From: Stercorarius parasiticus | Taxonomy: Eukaryota; Chordata; Aves; Charadriiformes; Stercorariidae | DNA: 64,000 nucleotides | Assembly (NCBI GenBank): GCA_013396915.1 | Contig: VWZL01000681.1 | Location: forward strand, 65,886 to 129,885 | Direction of reading: 5' to 3' | Part shown: piece after piece, positions 25,501-36,200 of the stretch | Layout: every line of letters starts with the position of its first letter | Numbering within the stretch: position 1 is the stretch's first letter | Made by a program: the position numbers and the translations under genes | Notes under the pieces: model-generated | What the model saw: the letters and a program-made list of their open reading frames with translations, nothing else | What the model was told of the DNA's origin: nothing | The model's database searches: none

Positions 25501-25829
25501 ATTTCTCCGTTTCTCTCTGCTGAGCAGGTTAGCAATTTGAGGAATAAGGAATTTTTTATTTTTTTTTTTCTGTGAAGATACACTGATCTTGTAAAGGGTT
25601 TGGGGCATAATTCATTTTGTGTTTTTCCCTTCTTAGATGCATCGTAGTGATCCATATGTGGATCACTAAGACTAGGACCGAAAAGGTGAAAATATCTGCA
25701 AAACTCACCTGTAAAATTGCGTTTCAACTTGGTGGTGGTGTACAGTGAGGCCCAGGGACTTGAAAAGGACAAATGTAAGGTTAAGGAAAAAGCTGGTGAT
25801 TTATACAGACAGAAGTAAAGTTCAACACC
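19531..25829. other. non-coding; GC-richer patch, poly-A, then AT-rich DNA
   Basis: 19600-20300 is GC-richer than its surroundings and has G-runs at 19778-19791 on the plus strand, with minus-strand frames of about 111 codons lacking any domain. Poly-A occupies about 20451-20469. From 20.5 to 25.8 kb the DNA is AT-rich with no coding signal. The possible MIR tail at 22540-22612 is listed separately. Confidence 0.5.
22540..22612 (+). mobile_element. possible MIR/CORE-SINE 3' segment
   Basis: 'ccaatgctttgctctaaggcc' followed by 'ccattaaccacttagactacac' resembles the late part of MIR-type SINEs, where 'cagtgctctaaccactagactacac' is typical. No other part of the SINE is visible, so this is weak. 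Confidence 0.35.
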
Positions 25830-26900
25830 AAGGGTTCAACAATGTTCAGTCACTCAAGTTAGGCACCAAGAGTCACCTGAGATGCCCCGAGGTATCTAAG
25901 AAAGCTTACAGGGCTGACAGGTATGACACACGATTTATGGGAAGCCCAGGCTGGATTGGCAGCTGGAGAGCCAGCAGAAAACCCAGGTTACCTCCAGTGA
26001 CAGCAGTCTCACGCTCAGGCAGCTAAATCTTTCTTGTAGGGTAGGATTCAGTTTGAGATCAGATCTTCTATACCTCGGTGTCTATGTGTAGGTATGTCCA
26101 GCTAAGCTAGGAGCTCCATTCAGCTCAGTCTAAATGTTGACGTCCAGTGCCATTTGAACAACCTCAGGGTTGGAAGAACCAGCTCCTGTTCCAGAGGTGC
26201 TCAGGTCTCCCATGGGTCCTCTGTCACTTCTGCCACCCCCTGTGCAGGCCAAGGGTGTCTCAAATGGCATGAGACACCTCTTTTCAGACAACTGACTCCT
26301 GTCCTAGGCGACTGAGCTCTCTTTACAGTCAATTCAGGTGTAGTCTATAGGAACTAGAGAGCTATTTGGCTTACTCTAAAATAGACACGTTAGGTGAAAT
26401 TCAGTTGCCTAAAGAAGGGCATTTGTTGCCATTTCAGAGGTCCTCAAGAATCTGAGACATCCTCACAGGGTTTGTAGAGATGACACAGAACTTCTGGGAG
26501 ACCTGTACCTTCCTTGGGCAGCAACTGGGATTAGATGAAACCCCTCGCAGTATCTAAAATGGTAGTATAAACCTATTTTTAGGCATGAATCTCACCATAA
26601 ACCTTCTCTGAGTACAGTGGCAGGCTAGACACCACAACCTGTGGACACCATAGGCATGTGTCAGCTGCTCACTCATAGGCATCCAGTCCTTTTTGGGGTG
26701 TTCTAGGTAGGTTGAACATTGAGATGGGGCTGACAGAAATGACACAGGACCTATGGAAAACCCGGTTCCTTCTGCCACAGCTGATAGAGTCCAAATTCTC
26801 AGGTAAATGCTGGGATATCTCAGGTAAATCCACACCTGTGTGTGGGCAGCTGAGCGTGGTCCTAAATATCTGTAGACCGTTAAGCACCTCTGTGTTGTTT
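25830..26900. repeat. degenerate repeat block with direct and inverted copies
   Basis: A core of about 65 bases recurs at 25911-25975, 26468-26530 and 26726-26790 on the plus strand, and at about 26170-26240 in reverse complement. The shared pattern is 'ggctgacagaaatgacac', then 'aggacctatgg', 'aaacccgg', and a 'gcagctg' word. The copies also share an upstream 'gagatgcc/gagacatcc' element about 25-40 bases before the core. Spacing between the direct copies is about 557 and 258 bases, so this may be a rearranged tandem array of an approximately 260-bp unit or several insertions of one dispersed element. I do not know its name. Open frames across it have no domain content. Confidence 0.6.
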
Positions 26901-26923
26901 TTTTTTTTATTTTTTTTTTTTTA
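26897..26923 (+). repeat. poly-T tract
   Basis: About 27 bases of T interrupted by a single A. It may be a simple homopolymer expansion. No LINE or SINE body flanks it. Confidence 0.8.
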
Positions 26924-29439
26924 ATGCCTGCAAGAATAAAGGCATGGTAAGAGTAGGGGAACTGAATCTTAGAGCCAAGAATCACCGGGAACACTGATTG
27001 TATGGTAGGGAGGCTATGTAATGGGAGTTCGAGAAAATCTCTGCCTCTCAGATGTGGAGGTGAAGAGGTATTAACCGCAGCGTTTCAGTGAAGTTGTAAA
27101 TTGCTGTAAGTGCATCTACCCATTTTAAAACTTCAACCTTAAGCGTGTGCTTTATTTTTTGTGTGCATCCTGGGCAGCAACTGGTATTCACATGGGATAC
27201 ATAGTCAAGTTCAGCTGTGGCAACTGCACAAAACACTGAAGATCTAATTTGGATGACAGCCTAACCCAAGTTTTGCTGTAGTTCAGACAAAGCATCATCA
27301 CACCTCAGTGAAAACCAGCACCATGCACGCGAGTCCTTAAAGGCATGAACCAAAGCACGTGCATTTGCATACAGTGGTACAATCAGCTCTGCCCCTAAAA
27401 CTGTCATTCTTTCCATATTGACCCTCAATTTGCTGGTCATTAGCAACATGACAGTCACAGTATGATTACCAAATATATAACGTATCTGTATGTAATTAGA
27501 TTACTGCTGTTCATCTTACCATAATGGACAAACAGGCAGATTTGAGTCCTACCGACTGATCTCCTTTGCATCCATTTCTGTTTTGTAAAAGTATGTTGTA
27601 TCAAACACTGTGTAACTGCTAAATCATTACTTGGAGGAAGGCACCTAGTCTCATGTCTGTTTATTGTCCTTATCAATGTGCACTTTCAGACAAGGGACAG
27701 AGTTACTTGATGTCAGCTAAACATCAATACCATGTCACAAAGCAGTGTTCCTAATTGCGGTGCTGCATTAGACTGGTATTAAAAGTTCTATGCATTTCTT
27801 TGAATATGCCATGAAAGCTCTCAAAAATGAAGCAGCATTTTATGAGATCACCAGTCATCTACAATGTCTTCATTCTAAAACCAGTAACATGTGGGCTTCA
27901 GGGAATGAGAGCCAATGTTGCTGCTTGACTCTGAAGGTTATGTCTAATGACTGTGGTTGCTAAGTATCTCTGTTCTTTCCACACTGACAGTCTACATCAA
28001 GACAAGAGCTGACTCACTGGTCAAAGTCAGCCACATTTGCCCTTTGACCACTCTACAGTTCATCAGCCTTTTTTGTTATGGAAGCTGCGAGATGCGATTA
28101 GAGCGGTTTCTTCTAGTAACATAAATAAAAAATGTACAGTTATCAAACCCCTTCATCTACATTCAAAGGTCTGAAAAATATTATAGTTAGTGTCAGGTTT
28201 TAATGATGTAGATTTCCGGACCTTTCCTTTGCAAATATCTACTTTTGAAAATATAAAGAAATGTAGACCAACCTATCAGGGTTGAAGTTTATCTCAGTTT
28301 TTACAGGCATGACGATAGACTTGTGAATTGTAGGTGCATTTAAAGATCAGTGTTTTCAGGACCTTTGGAAATAAAAGAAAAGGAAATGATTGAAGTAAAA
28401 CTGTAACAAGCATCTGTCAGAGCTAGAGATATAGAACTAAATCTATGATCTTGTACCAAGATCAAAAGGGACCGACATGGTCAGCAAATATAACAAAACT
28501 TCAGTAATACTTACCTATCTGGTCATCCTCAAATATAACTAAAAAATTCATTTGCATAGGTAAGTCACTCAATGCATCAATAACAACTTCTTGCATCCCT
28601 GAGTGCTGCCTGACAATACTATCCATGTAAAGACCACTCAGGTACCCATCAGGTGTGAATTTGGGACCAGATTACATGGCTGGAATCTATTTGGTCTTAT
28701 AACCAGAGGGATTATTCCCTATCTGGTTTTAGCCCAACCCAGGACAAACCTTATGGCTTTTATGGTTTGGTTATCAGAAATTATATTCCCAATATGACTT
28801 CAAATGCTCCTTTAAAATCTTTCTTGGTGCTTGTTTAGGGGAATAATTTCTGTGCAAGTGTCTACTCACCGATTTTAGTAAAAAGAAATTATTCATGTAT
28901 TAGCAAAAATATGTGGTGAAGATAATTTCTGTAAATTCAGTGTACCTAGCTGTCCAAAATGTGGTGACTATAGCACTTTTTTGAGCATCTTCAGGAGCCT
29001 AGCAGTACATTGTGGTGGCTTGGGTCAATGGGTGCAGTTGTAGTCCCTTTTGTCCCCTCCGAGCAGCAGAGCCAAGCCTCAGCCGCAGGTTTCTGAGCAG
29101 AAACGTGTGGGCACCACTGGAGCTCAGCTTTCCCACCTGGCTCAACACCTCTGCCCTTGCCATAAGATAAAACCAGGCTGGAGAAGAACTGAAATAAGCT
29201 ACAGGAGGGACTGGGTGACCTTCAGTGCTGGAATACAAGAAACAGGCTGAAATGGATTACTGTAAAAAATGGAAGGTCACACAAGTGAGAACTAGTAACA
29301 AGAATTTGGATTATGAACTGGGAGCTTACAAATTGGAAATGACAGAGGAGAAAGAAGGGCCTGTGTCAGTCAATCACAGAATACTTATGTGTGCCTGTGT
29401 GTTTTAGCTGCAAAAATCCAGTTCCCAGAGATACCAGGG
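26924..29439. other. non-coding, nothing recognised
   Basis: AT-rich, with a GC-richer patch at 29030-29170. Open frames are short and without motifs. No repeat identified. Confidence 0.5.
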
Positions 29440-29600
29440 AAGATATATCCAGCAGAGATAGGAAAATATTAATGTCATCACACGCAATTCACATTTCACC
29501 TGGAATACTGCGTGTGGCACTGTTTATTCAGGAAAGATGGATTCAGATGGAAAAAAGTTGAGAGAAAGGCTAATAATATAGTAAGGGGAACGAGCAGGAG
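29440..29600 (+). mobile_element. ancient CR1-type LINE fragment
   Basis: 'cacctggaatactgcgtgtggcac' followed by 'ttcaggaaagatgg' and 'gagagaaaggctaataat' corresponds to the ORF2 region where CR1 usually reads 'tggagtactgtgtgcagttctgg', then 'ttcaagaaggat', then 'gtccagagaagggcaac'. The frame is destroyed. It matches the older CR1/L3 type better than the avian subfamilies at 4.7 and 14.1 kb. The upstream limit is vague. Confidence 0.55.
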
Positions 29601-30084
29601 ACAGCAGAAAAGAGACTATAGCTGTGGTCACACGTTCACGTGTCACTTCTGCCAGCAGCAGCCCAGCCACGTGCTCTTCCCAACTGGGTATTACTGCCCA
29701 CCCCTCTCAGGGGACTTGGACCCCCAGACCGGGCAGCTTCACTCCTTGGGAGTTCACCCAAAGAAAAGAACAGGTTTAGGAAGACTACCGTGGATGTAAA
29801 TTGTACAAGATTTAATTCAGGGGGGGAAGTTGAAAGATCTCTCCTATCCTTCTGAGTAATGAGCTTTTGGAGTTGTCGCCTTATAGAAGGAGTGAAGGCA
29901 AAACTTTTTACTGGTTTCCAAGGGGAGCATGATAGGTTAACAACTAATGTTACACGGCACGGTGCTCTTAAAAGCAAGGAAGTGGACAGAGGACTGCCAG
30001 TATGCCTCCCAGTCCCATGTTCTTTTACCAGTCCCGTACTTCTTTCTAGTCTATGAAAGATTTCAGAAATTTATGTCATTTTTT

Positions 30085-30290
30085 ATCTTTACTGCATTAA
30101 AGAAAAAAAAAGTAATAGCACAGATCTGGAAGAGAAATATTCCTCCAAAGGAAGAAGAATGGATTCATAAAGCTTGGCAAATTACAGTCATTGACAAATT
30201 AACTCTCTCTCTGAGAGATCAATATCAAGATTGTGCTGCAACTTGGGCTCCATTCCATGTGTCCCACAAAAGGGTAAAACCCCTGCTAAT
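30085..30290 (+). mobile_element. L1-like LINE ORF2 C-terminal fragment
   Basis: An open frame (part of 29947-30315) contains ALKKKKVIAQIWKRNIPPKE, then EEWIHKAWQITVIDKLTLSL and RDQYQ. This follows the pattern at the C-terminus of L1-clade ORF2 proteins: a Lys/Arg run, I-A-x-x-W-K, a Pro-rich turn, E-W-x x6-7 then M/I-x-K-L-T-x-x-x-R. About 60 codons are alignable by eye. Birds have almost no recent L1, so this would be a very old copy, and the open frame would then be luck. No poly-A tail or other part of the element is seen. A chance match remains possible. Confidence 0.5.
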
Positions 30291-30786
30291 CCATTCCTTT
30301 TCATTGGCATTTTAAATAAATGAATGACAATTTTATCATTCAGAGGACCTAGAAGTGGCTAATTGATTTTTTTTTTACATCTCACACTGAACACAGAAAT
30401 GCGTGCACGCATGTGTGTATTTGTGCGTGTGAATAAACATGTATAAATTTGAATTAGTATTTATTATTTTAATGAGAATAATCCCCATGGTGCACAATTG
30501 CTAGTCTACTGAAAAGGCAACTGCTCTGTACTAGTTTATTTAAGAAATTTCAGTGACCATATTTATGAAGGCAATGCAGAAAAAAAAAAATCAACATTTC
30601 AAGGAAAAAGTAGAAAGAGATTGAATAATGGTGCATTGAACTTACCACGGTTTGTACCAGTGCACCTCCACTGGTTTTTCAGGCCAATCCCTGGTTGCTA
30701 TAAGATGCCACATTCTTGTCCATATCAGAGTTTCAATCTGGTTAACCCTTAGAAGTTACCTAGCATATAGATATATATAAATCACA

Positions 30787-30993
30787 TAGATATAGAGATA
30801 GATATAGATGATCTAGATATAGATATAGATACAGATATAGATATAGATAGATAGATATAGATATAGATATAGATATATAGATATATAGATATAGATATAG
30901 ATATAGATACAGATATAGATAGATATAGATATAGATATAGATATAGATATAGATATAGATATAGATATAGATATAGATATAGATAGATAGATA
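30787..30993. repeat. ATAGAT-type microsatellite, about 207 bp
   Basis: A nearly pure array of the hexamer 'atagat' mixed with the tetramer 'gata', with occasional 'acagat' variants and the longest uniform run near 30923-30982. Tyr/Ile/Leu-Tyr frames on the minus strand are translations of this array and not genes. GATA-containing arrays of this length are usually highly polymorphic. Confidence 0.97.
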
Positions 30994-31335
30994 TTTGCAC
31001 CAATGCCATTCCTGTGTTTCACTTTGCCAAAATATTCTACTACTATGGGAATAATGCCCATCATTAAATAAGCAAAATTCCCACAGATCCCACTGCCTCA
31101 AATTAAAAAATGAGTAGTCATCATTGAGAAAATGAAGAAGAAAAGAATAGCCATACTTGACAGTAGGCTTCAGATGCTTTGGATGGCTGGTATTTTAAGC
31201 CAGTCATAAACCCAGCCTCACTGGCCTGTTAAAGAGGGATATGGCTGCTTTGCAACACCAAAGCAGTGCAAAATGGATAGAGCACATCAGTGAAAATGGT
31301 CCCAGATGTCTTAAATAATAAAATAATATACTAAA

Positions 31336-31560
31336 TGCTTTGCAGTGCTAATGTGCCTTGTGCACACAGATCTCAAGGCACCTTACAGACATTAATGAAT
31401 TAAGCCCTGTAAAGTGGGTAAGTATTATCCATATTATGCCCAAGGGGAAACTGAGAAACAAAGATGTAAGATGATGGTCCAGGAAGTCTGTGACAGACGC
31501 GGGAATAGAACCCAGGTCTCCTGGTCCCCACTCCAGGGCTGGAGCAACAAAACGCTCTCT
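31336..31560 (+). mobile_element. MIR-type SINE
   Basis: Order of words: 'caaggcaccttacagacattaatg', 'gtgggtaagtattatcc', 'aaggggaaactgagaaacaaag', 'aggaagtctgtgacagacgc', 'gggaatagaacccaggtctcc'. This is the familiar MIR progression (tttacaaacattaa; gaggtaggtactattatcc; ggggaaactgaggcacagag; aggtcacacagctagtaagtggcagagcc; gggatt-gaacccagg). The tRNA-related head is not clear, so the copy is 5'-truncated or too diverged. Such MIR copies in a bird are inherited from early amniotes. Confidence 0.75.
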
Positions 31561-32075
31561 GAATTCATCTGTCAGTTATTTTCTTTAAGTAAATTTAGTC
31601 CTTATGAAATTGACAGCCCCAAAGACTGAAGTGCTCTATTAAACCACAGTACAGGTACATCACCAGCACCGGCTGAGCACATTTTTCCCACGCTGTCTCA
31701 ATAATAAGTGTCAACTGCACTTGTTTGGAGACTGTGGACTGCTCTTTTTGCATCCTGCCTGTTCAAGCTCTCAGAATTTTCAGTAGAGATTATTGAACTA
31801 TGTATCAGGTGGAGCTTGTTTTAATGTGAGCAGGAAATAATAATTGGTGACAAATAATACTTGCTATTCAAACTAAGTGATCCGTTGCCACTTTGGTACG
31901 CTGCCCAGCCCACATTTACCAGGGTAGATTGTTGCTCAGAACTACAAAAATCATACGTCAAATGCCTAAAAGCTCACTAATATTCTTAAGAAACTGGACT
32001 GTGGGGTTTACTTCTATCTTTAAAGCTTTGAGCTCTATCACGACTGACAACTAAATTAATGCTAGCTTTACTGGA

Positions 32076-32735
32076 GCTATCACAGAATCATTGAGGCATG
32101 AAGGGACCTGAGGATGTCTCTGGTCCAAACTCCTGCTCAGAGCCGAGACAGTGCCAAGGTGACACCAAGTTGCTCAGGGCTTTATCCAGTCAAGTCACAA
32201 AAGGCTTCAAGGGTGGAGACTACACGGCTTCTCAGGACAACCTGCTCAAATGCTTGGTTCTCCTCAGAATGCAATTTCTTTCCTCACACCTAGCTGGAAC
32301 TTCTTCTGCTTCAATGTATGCCCTTTTCCCACCGTACTCCTCTGTGAAGGGTCTGGCTCCATCTCCTCCAAAACCACCCCATAGGCACTGGTGACCTCTT
32401 AGGTGTCCCTGCAGCTGCCTCTTACCGAGGCTGAAGAAGCCTCAGTCCATCAGGTTCTCTTTCACAAGGCCCAACAATCTTGGTGGGTCTCCACTGAACT
32501 CACCTGAACTTATCCATGTCTTTCCTGTACTGGAGAGACCCAAACATGGCTGCAGCAGTTAATGCAGGTTAACGATTGCTGAAAAATCAGAAAATAATAA
32601 TTTCTTTTCATCAGCTGTCTACGCTCCTGCTGCTACAGCCTGTTAGCCTCCATCACTACCAGGGCACAACGCTGACTCAAGTCTAGATCCCTTGTTCACC
32701 AGGACCCCCAGCAGCAGGGTAGGTGGTGGTAGAAG
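32076..32735 (-). mobile_element. CR1 LINE, minus strand: ORF2 C-terminal region and 3' end
   Basis: Read on the minus strand, the element ends at 32076-32110 (plus strand 'cacagaatcattgaggcatgaagggacc', the reverse complement of a CR1 tail). The C-terminal ORF2 region lies at about 32410-32470, and the ORF2 stretch equivalent to 'KDLGVLVD' at about 32670-32712 (plus strand 'ttgttcaccaggacccccag'). Indels and stops break the frame throughout, so the copy is old. It probably forms one insertion with the endonuclease part at 32870-33290. Confidence 0.85.
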
Positions 32736-32869
32736 CTCTACTTGTTGCTTTTGATGACCTTTCCGAGTCTCAAATCCACAATGTTTCTGCACATTGTTTC
32801 TGTGTTCTTATTTGCACCCTGTCCCCACTAACAACCACCTGTTATACTGCCTTTTTGCACCGGAATTCA

Positions 32870-33290
32870 GTCATGAGTTCCAAGTTCAGCCAAGCCACTC
32901 TGCTGATACATCTCTCAGCTTCCCTGAGCATCAGGGTGGACTATACTTGAGCTTGGGGGTGGTTGCCCTTAAAGACCTGCCTGCTTTCCTAAGCTCCTTT
33001 GTCCTTTAACGCTGCCTCCCACAAGATCCCACTAATCACTTTCCTGAGTGAGCCAAAGTCTGGTCACCTTAAGCTCATGATCTGTACTCTGCTACTTGGC
33101 TTCCTCACTCCCTTTAGGATGTGGAAATGCTTTGCTTAATGGTCGCTACACCCAAGACTACGACTGACTGTCATATCCCCAACTGGTTCTTCCAGCAGGG
33201 CATCACCTTACCTAGCATATGTGTTAAGTTATCTCCAACACTCTCCAGAAATGTCCTGGGTTGCTTGTTTCCTACTTAAAAGTTTCTACA
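32870..33290 (-). mobile_element. CR1 LINE, minus strand: end of the endonuclease domain
   Basis: On the minus strand, about 33190-33135 translates to GDMTVSRSLGCSDH, matching the end of the CR1 apurinic-like endonuclease domain, where 'GD.KV.GSLGCSDHE' contains the catalytic Ser-Asp-His. The plus-strand words 'gagttccaagttcagccaagcc' and 'cactttcctgagtgagccaaagtctgg' correspond to the following 'NLDF..ADF.LF' region. This part lies 5' of the C-terminal part in the element, as expected, but the whole reverse-transcriptase core is missing between them. Either an internal deletion of well over 1 kb occurred or two CR1 copies sit side by side. Stops and indels are present. Confidence 0.8.
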
Positions 33291-36200
33291 GGTTAAGTGA
33301 TCAGGGTTCCTGATAGGGTTTTCCACTAGGCATTCTACAGACACGTTGGAGATGAGGCAACTAGTGTCCCAACCTAACAGCATAGACCAAAAGACAGGAG
33401 GTGAGATTGTGGTTTGGAACTTGAACTTATAACCCTCCTTCTCACAACCAATTCTAATTAGAAATAAGGTATTTTTAAAAATGAGATTAATTAACTAATG
33501 GCACCATTTCTTCAGAGATGTTGCTGACACACTATCAAATTGAAAGCTTTACATTTAAATTAGATGCTTTCTGAAAAAGATCATTAGCTATCCAAAAGGT
33601 ATAGGTTTGACGTAGAAGTCACTTGGAAAAAATTTAAAGCATCTATTATGCAAGACAAGTATGCCTCAGATTGGAAGTTTATAAGTATGTTCCAGTCTCA
33701 CTATCTGGAAAACCCACTCAACTTACACATAAGCCACAAGGCATTCGTAAGAAAAATTAGGCTTTGCTGAGCTGGGTTGGATTAAAATCAGTGACCTATA
33801 GGTAGAAAGCTTTGTACATCATTAGCGATTCCCTAGGGCAGCCCAGTAAGCACTAATGTTACACCTTCTAGAATGGAGCTTGTTTTCTGGAAAGATAAGC
33901 TTATTAATTCAATTTTTGACCTTTGTTGAGCACTCAGGCAAGGTTGTCCACCCCCTGGACACAAAGGTAATATCTCCTGTATACATTGCTCTCAATATCA
34001 GACACGTTCTAAAATAAAATATTTCAATCTCTTCCTAAAGGATCCCCTCCCATTAAGTAGTGAACAGGCAATGCAAAAAATACTAGCCCAGATTGCTTCC
34101 TAAGTGTGTATTGCAAGTTAAAAGTTCAGCTAATTTTGCAAGGACTTTGTATTAACTTCTGTATTTTTTGGTACACAGGCACACCAGAACATTTTTTGTA
34201 GTGGGAGAAGATTTCACATTTTCAATCTTGAGAGGCACTGTAACTGCATGGAGAGCTGGGAAGGAGTGCAATAATCCACTGTGCTTTCTCAGGAACCGCT
34301 GCTGCCTAGAAATATTCACAGGCTCTGGATCTTGGTTCTTCATGTTGCTGAACCATCAGAATAGATTTTGCTGTGGTTTTGGCCCAGGCTAAACAACTTT
34401 CTCACAGGCATTCCCAGGCATAATTTAGGAGCTAGCAAGCGCCAAGGACCATGATTAAGTGGTAGTAATTTACGTGTGGGTACCCTGTTTTGGAGGGTAA
34501 GGATTTTAACAGCACAAATGCCAGCCATTCTATGTCAATTAGCCTTGATGCCAGAGACCAGTCCTAAAAATATTTAAAATTTATCATTTTAGATCTGGCC
34601 TTGGAAAGACAGAACACAGACTTCTCTTTAAGGCTGCAAGAGTATTTTAAAAGCAGCAGAATTAATATGGGACATTTTTGCTTTCTTTTGGAAGCAAAGT
34701 GAAGACTACAAACTGGAGACATCATAGGCAAGCCTGACCTTCTGTGAGTATAAAACCTGGAGTATTGGATTTAAAACCATAAATGCTCATGATGCTTTTT
34801 TCTAGGCACCATAATCCACTCAGTTAACAAAAAACTATGCAAACAGTACGTGCTACGCAAGCACATCATTTGGTTTATTCCTTTTGATATTAATGGCAGT
34901 ACAGTAAATGGCATTTGGGCCTACTATACTATAAGACACGTTCTGTTTATAGATTTAATACAGTGACATTGTCAAGCTCTTATTTTTCTTATTTGGCAAA
35001 TGGGTGAGCGATAGTTACCTAGAGATATATTTAATAATAAAGATTATGGAGGACATAGAATTGAGTAAAAAATCGCTTGGCTTGGAGCTCAGTGCAAGTC
35101 TTAACCTTGGGTGCAAGTTAAGGGATGAGAAAGAGGCATTTTCATCCAGAATCAATTATCGCAAATGCTCCCACAGTCATGGCCAAAATCACATTACTCG
35201 CAATAAATTAACAATAGTTGGCAATTCTTTTTAAGTGCCTATAGTTTTAGATTTAGAAAAAAGGAAGAGTTAAAGTTCAATACCTTGAAGGAAGATTCCA
35301 TCTTACTACGTCCTCTGCCATGCCCGACTCTCTTTTGGTCAGAGACTCAGTCTCCTGTGTCCATGCTCCATGTCTCATAGCGTCTTCCATGCCCATTTTG
35401 GTGCCTCTGCTCCTTACATGTTTCTTTCCTTCATTCTTCAGCACTCTTGTTTTCCCTTGCCATTTCTCTACATACTATCTTTCCCGCTATCCCTCCTCAT
35501 ACTTAAGTCCGAGATTCAATAACAGATCTTTACCCTCTTCCTTCTTTTACCTTGAAACAACATATGTTGATATAGACAAGCTAAGAAACTAGCCTCATAA
35601 CTTTAAAACTATTCCTGTATTTTTTTTTTCCTCTGGTATTATGTATAACACATGGCATACGAAATTCCAGGGAGACTGGCAGGTACTGGTCAAGATGAGG
35701 TGTAGGCAGTGAAACTAGTCTTGGACAGGAGGATAATTTCTGACATAGTTACTCATACTGACTGCAGTTTCATAATACATAGCTGGCTCCAGAAGCAAAT
35801 GTCAGAAAAATAACTGTGACTATTTGCGAAATTATATATAGCATCAATTTACTTCATATAGACACGTACTTCTTGTATGTTCATGGAAAGTAAACATGAG
35901 TTAAGAAGGCTAACGCAGGTTTGCCTGTGTTAATGCTTAAGGAAGAAGAGGTTTAAGCTAATATTAAGGATGCACACATCTAAAGCACACAGATTATTCT
36001 CTACAGTTATTATGTGTCAGGAGCCATAGACTGGTAAATGCAGAATTAGTAAATGGAATACCCTGATTGCTTTTACATAACATAATACAACTTAAAACAA
36101 ATGATCAGTGTCCCCATAAATCTTTACTAGTGCTTTTCCAAAATGACAATTAAATAATATAACAGCACCCTTCACTGCTACGAGCGTGCATTCACAAGCA

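Noticed and set aside
30760..31101. Tyr/Ile/Leu-Tyr repeat proteins on the minus strand
   Set aside because: They are six-base-repeat translations of the ATAGAT microsatellite.
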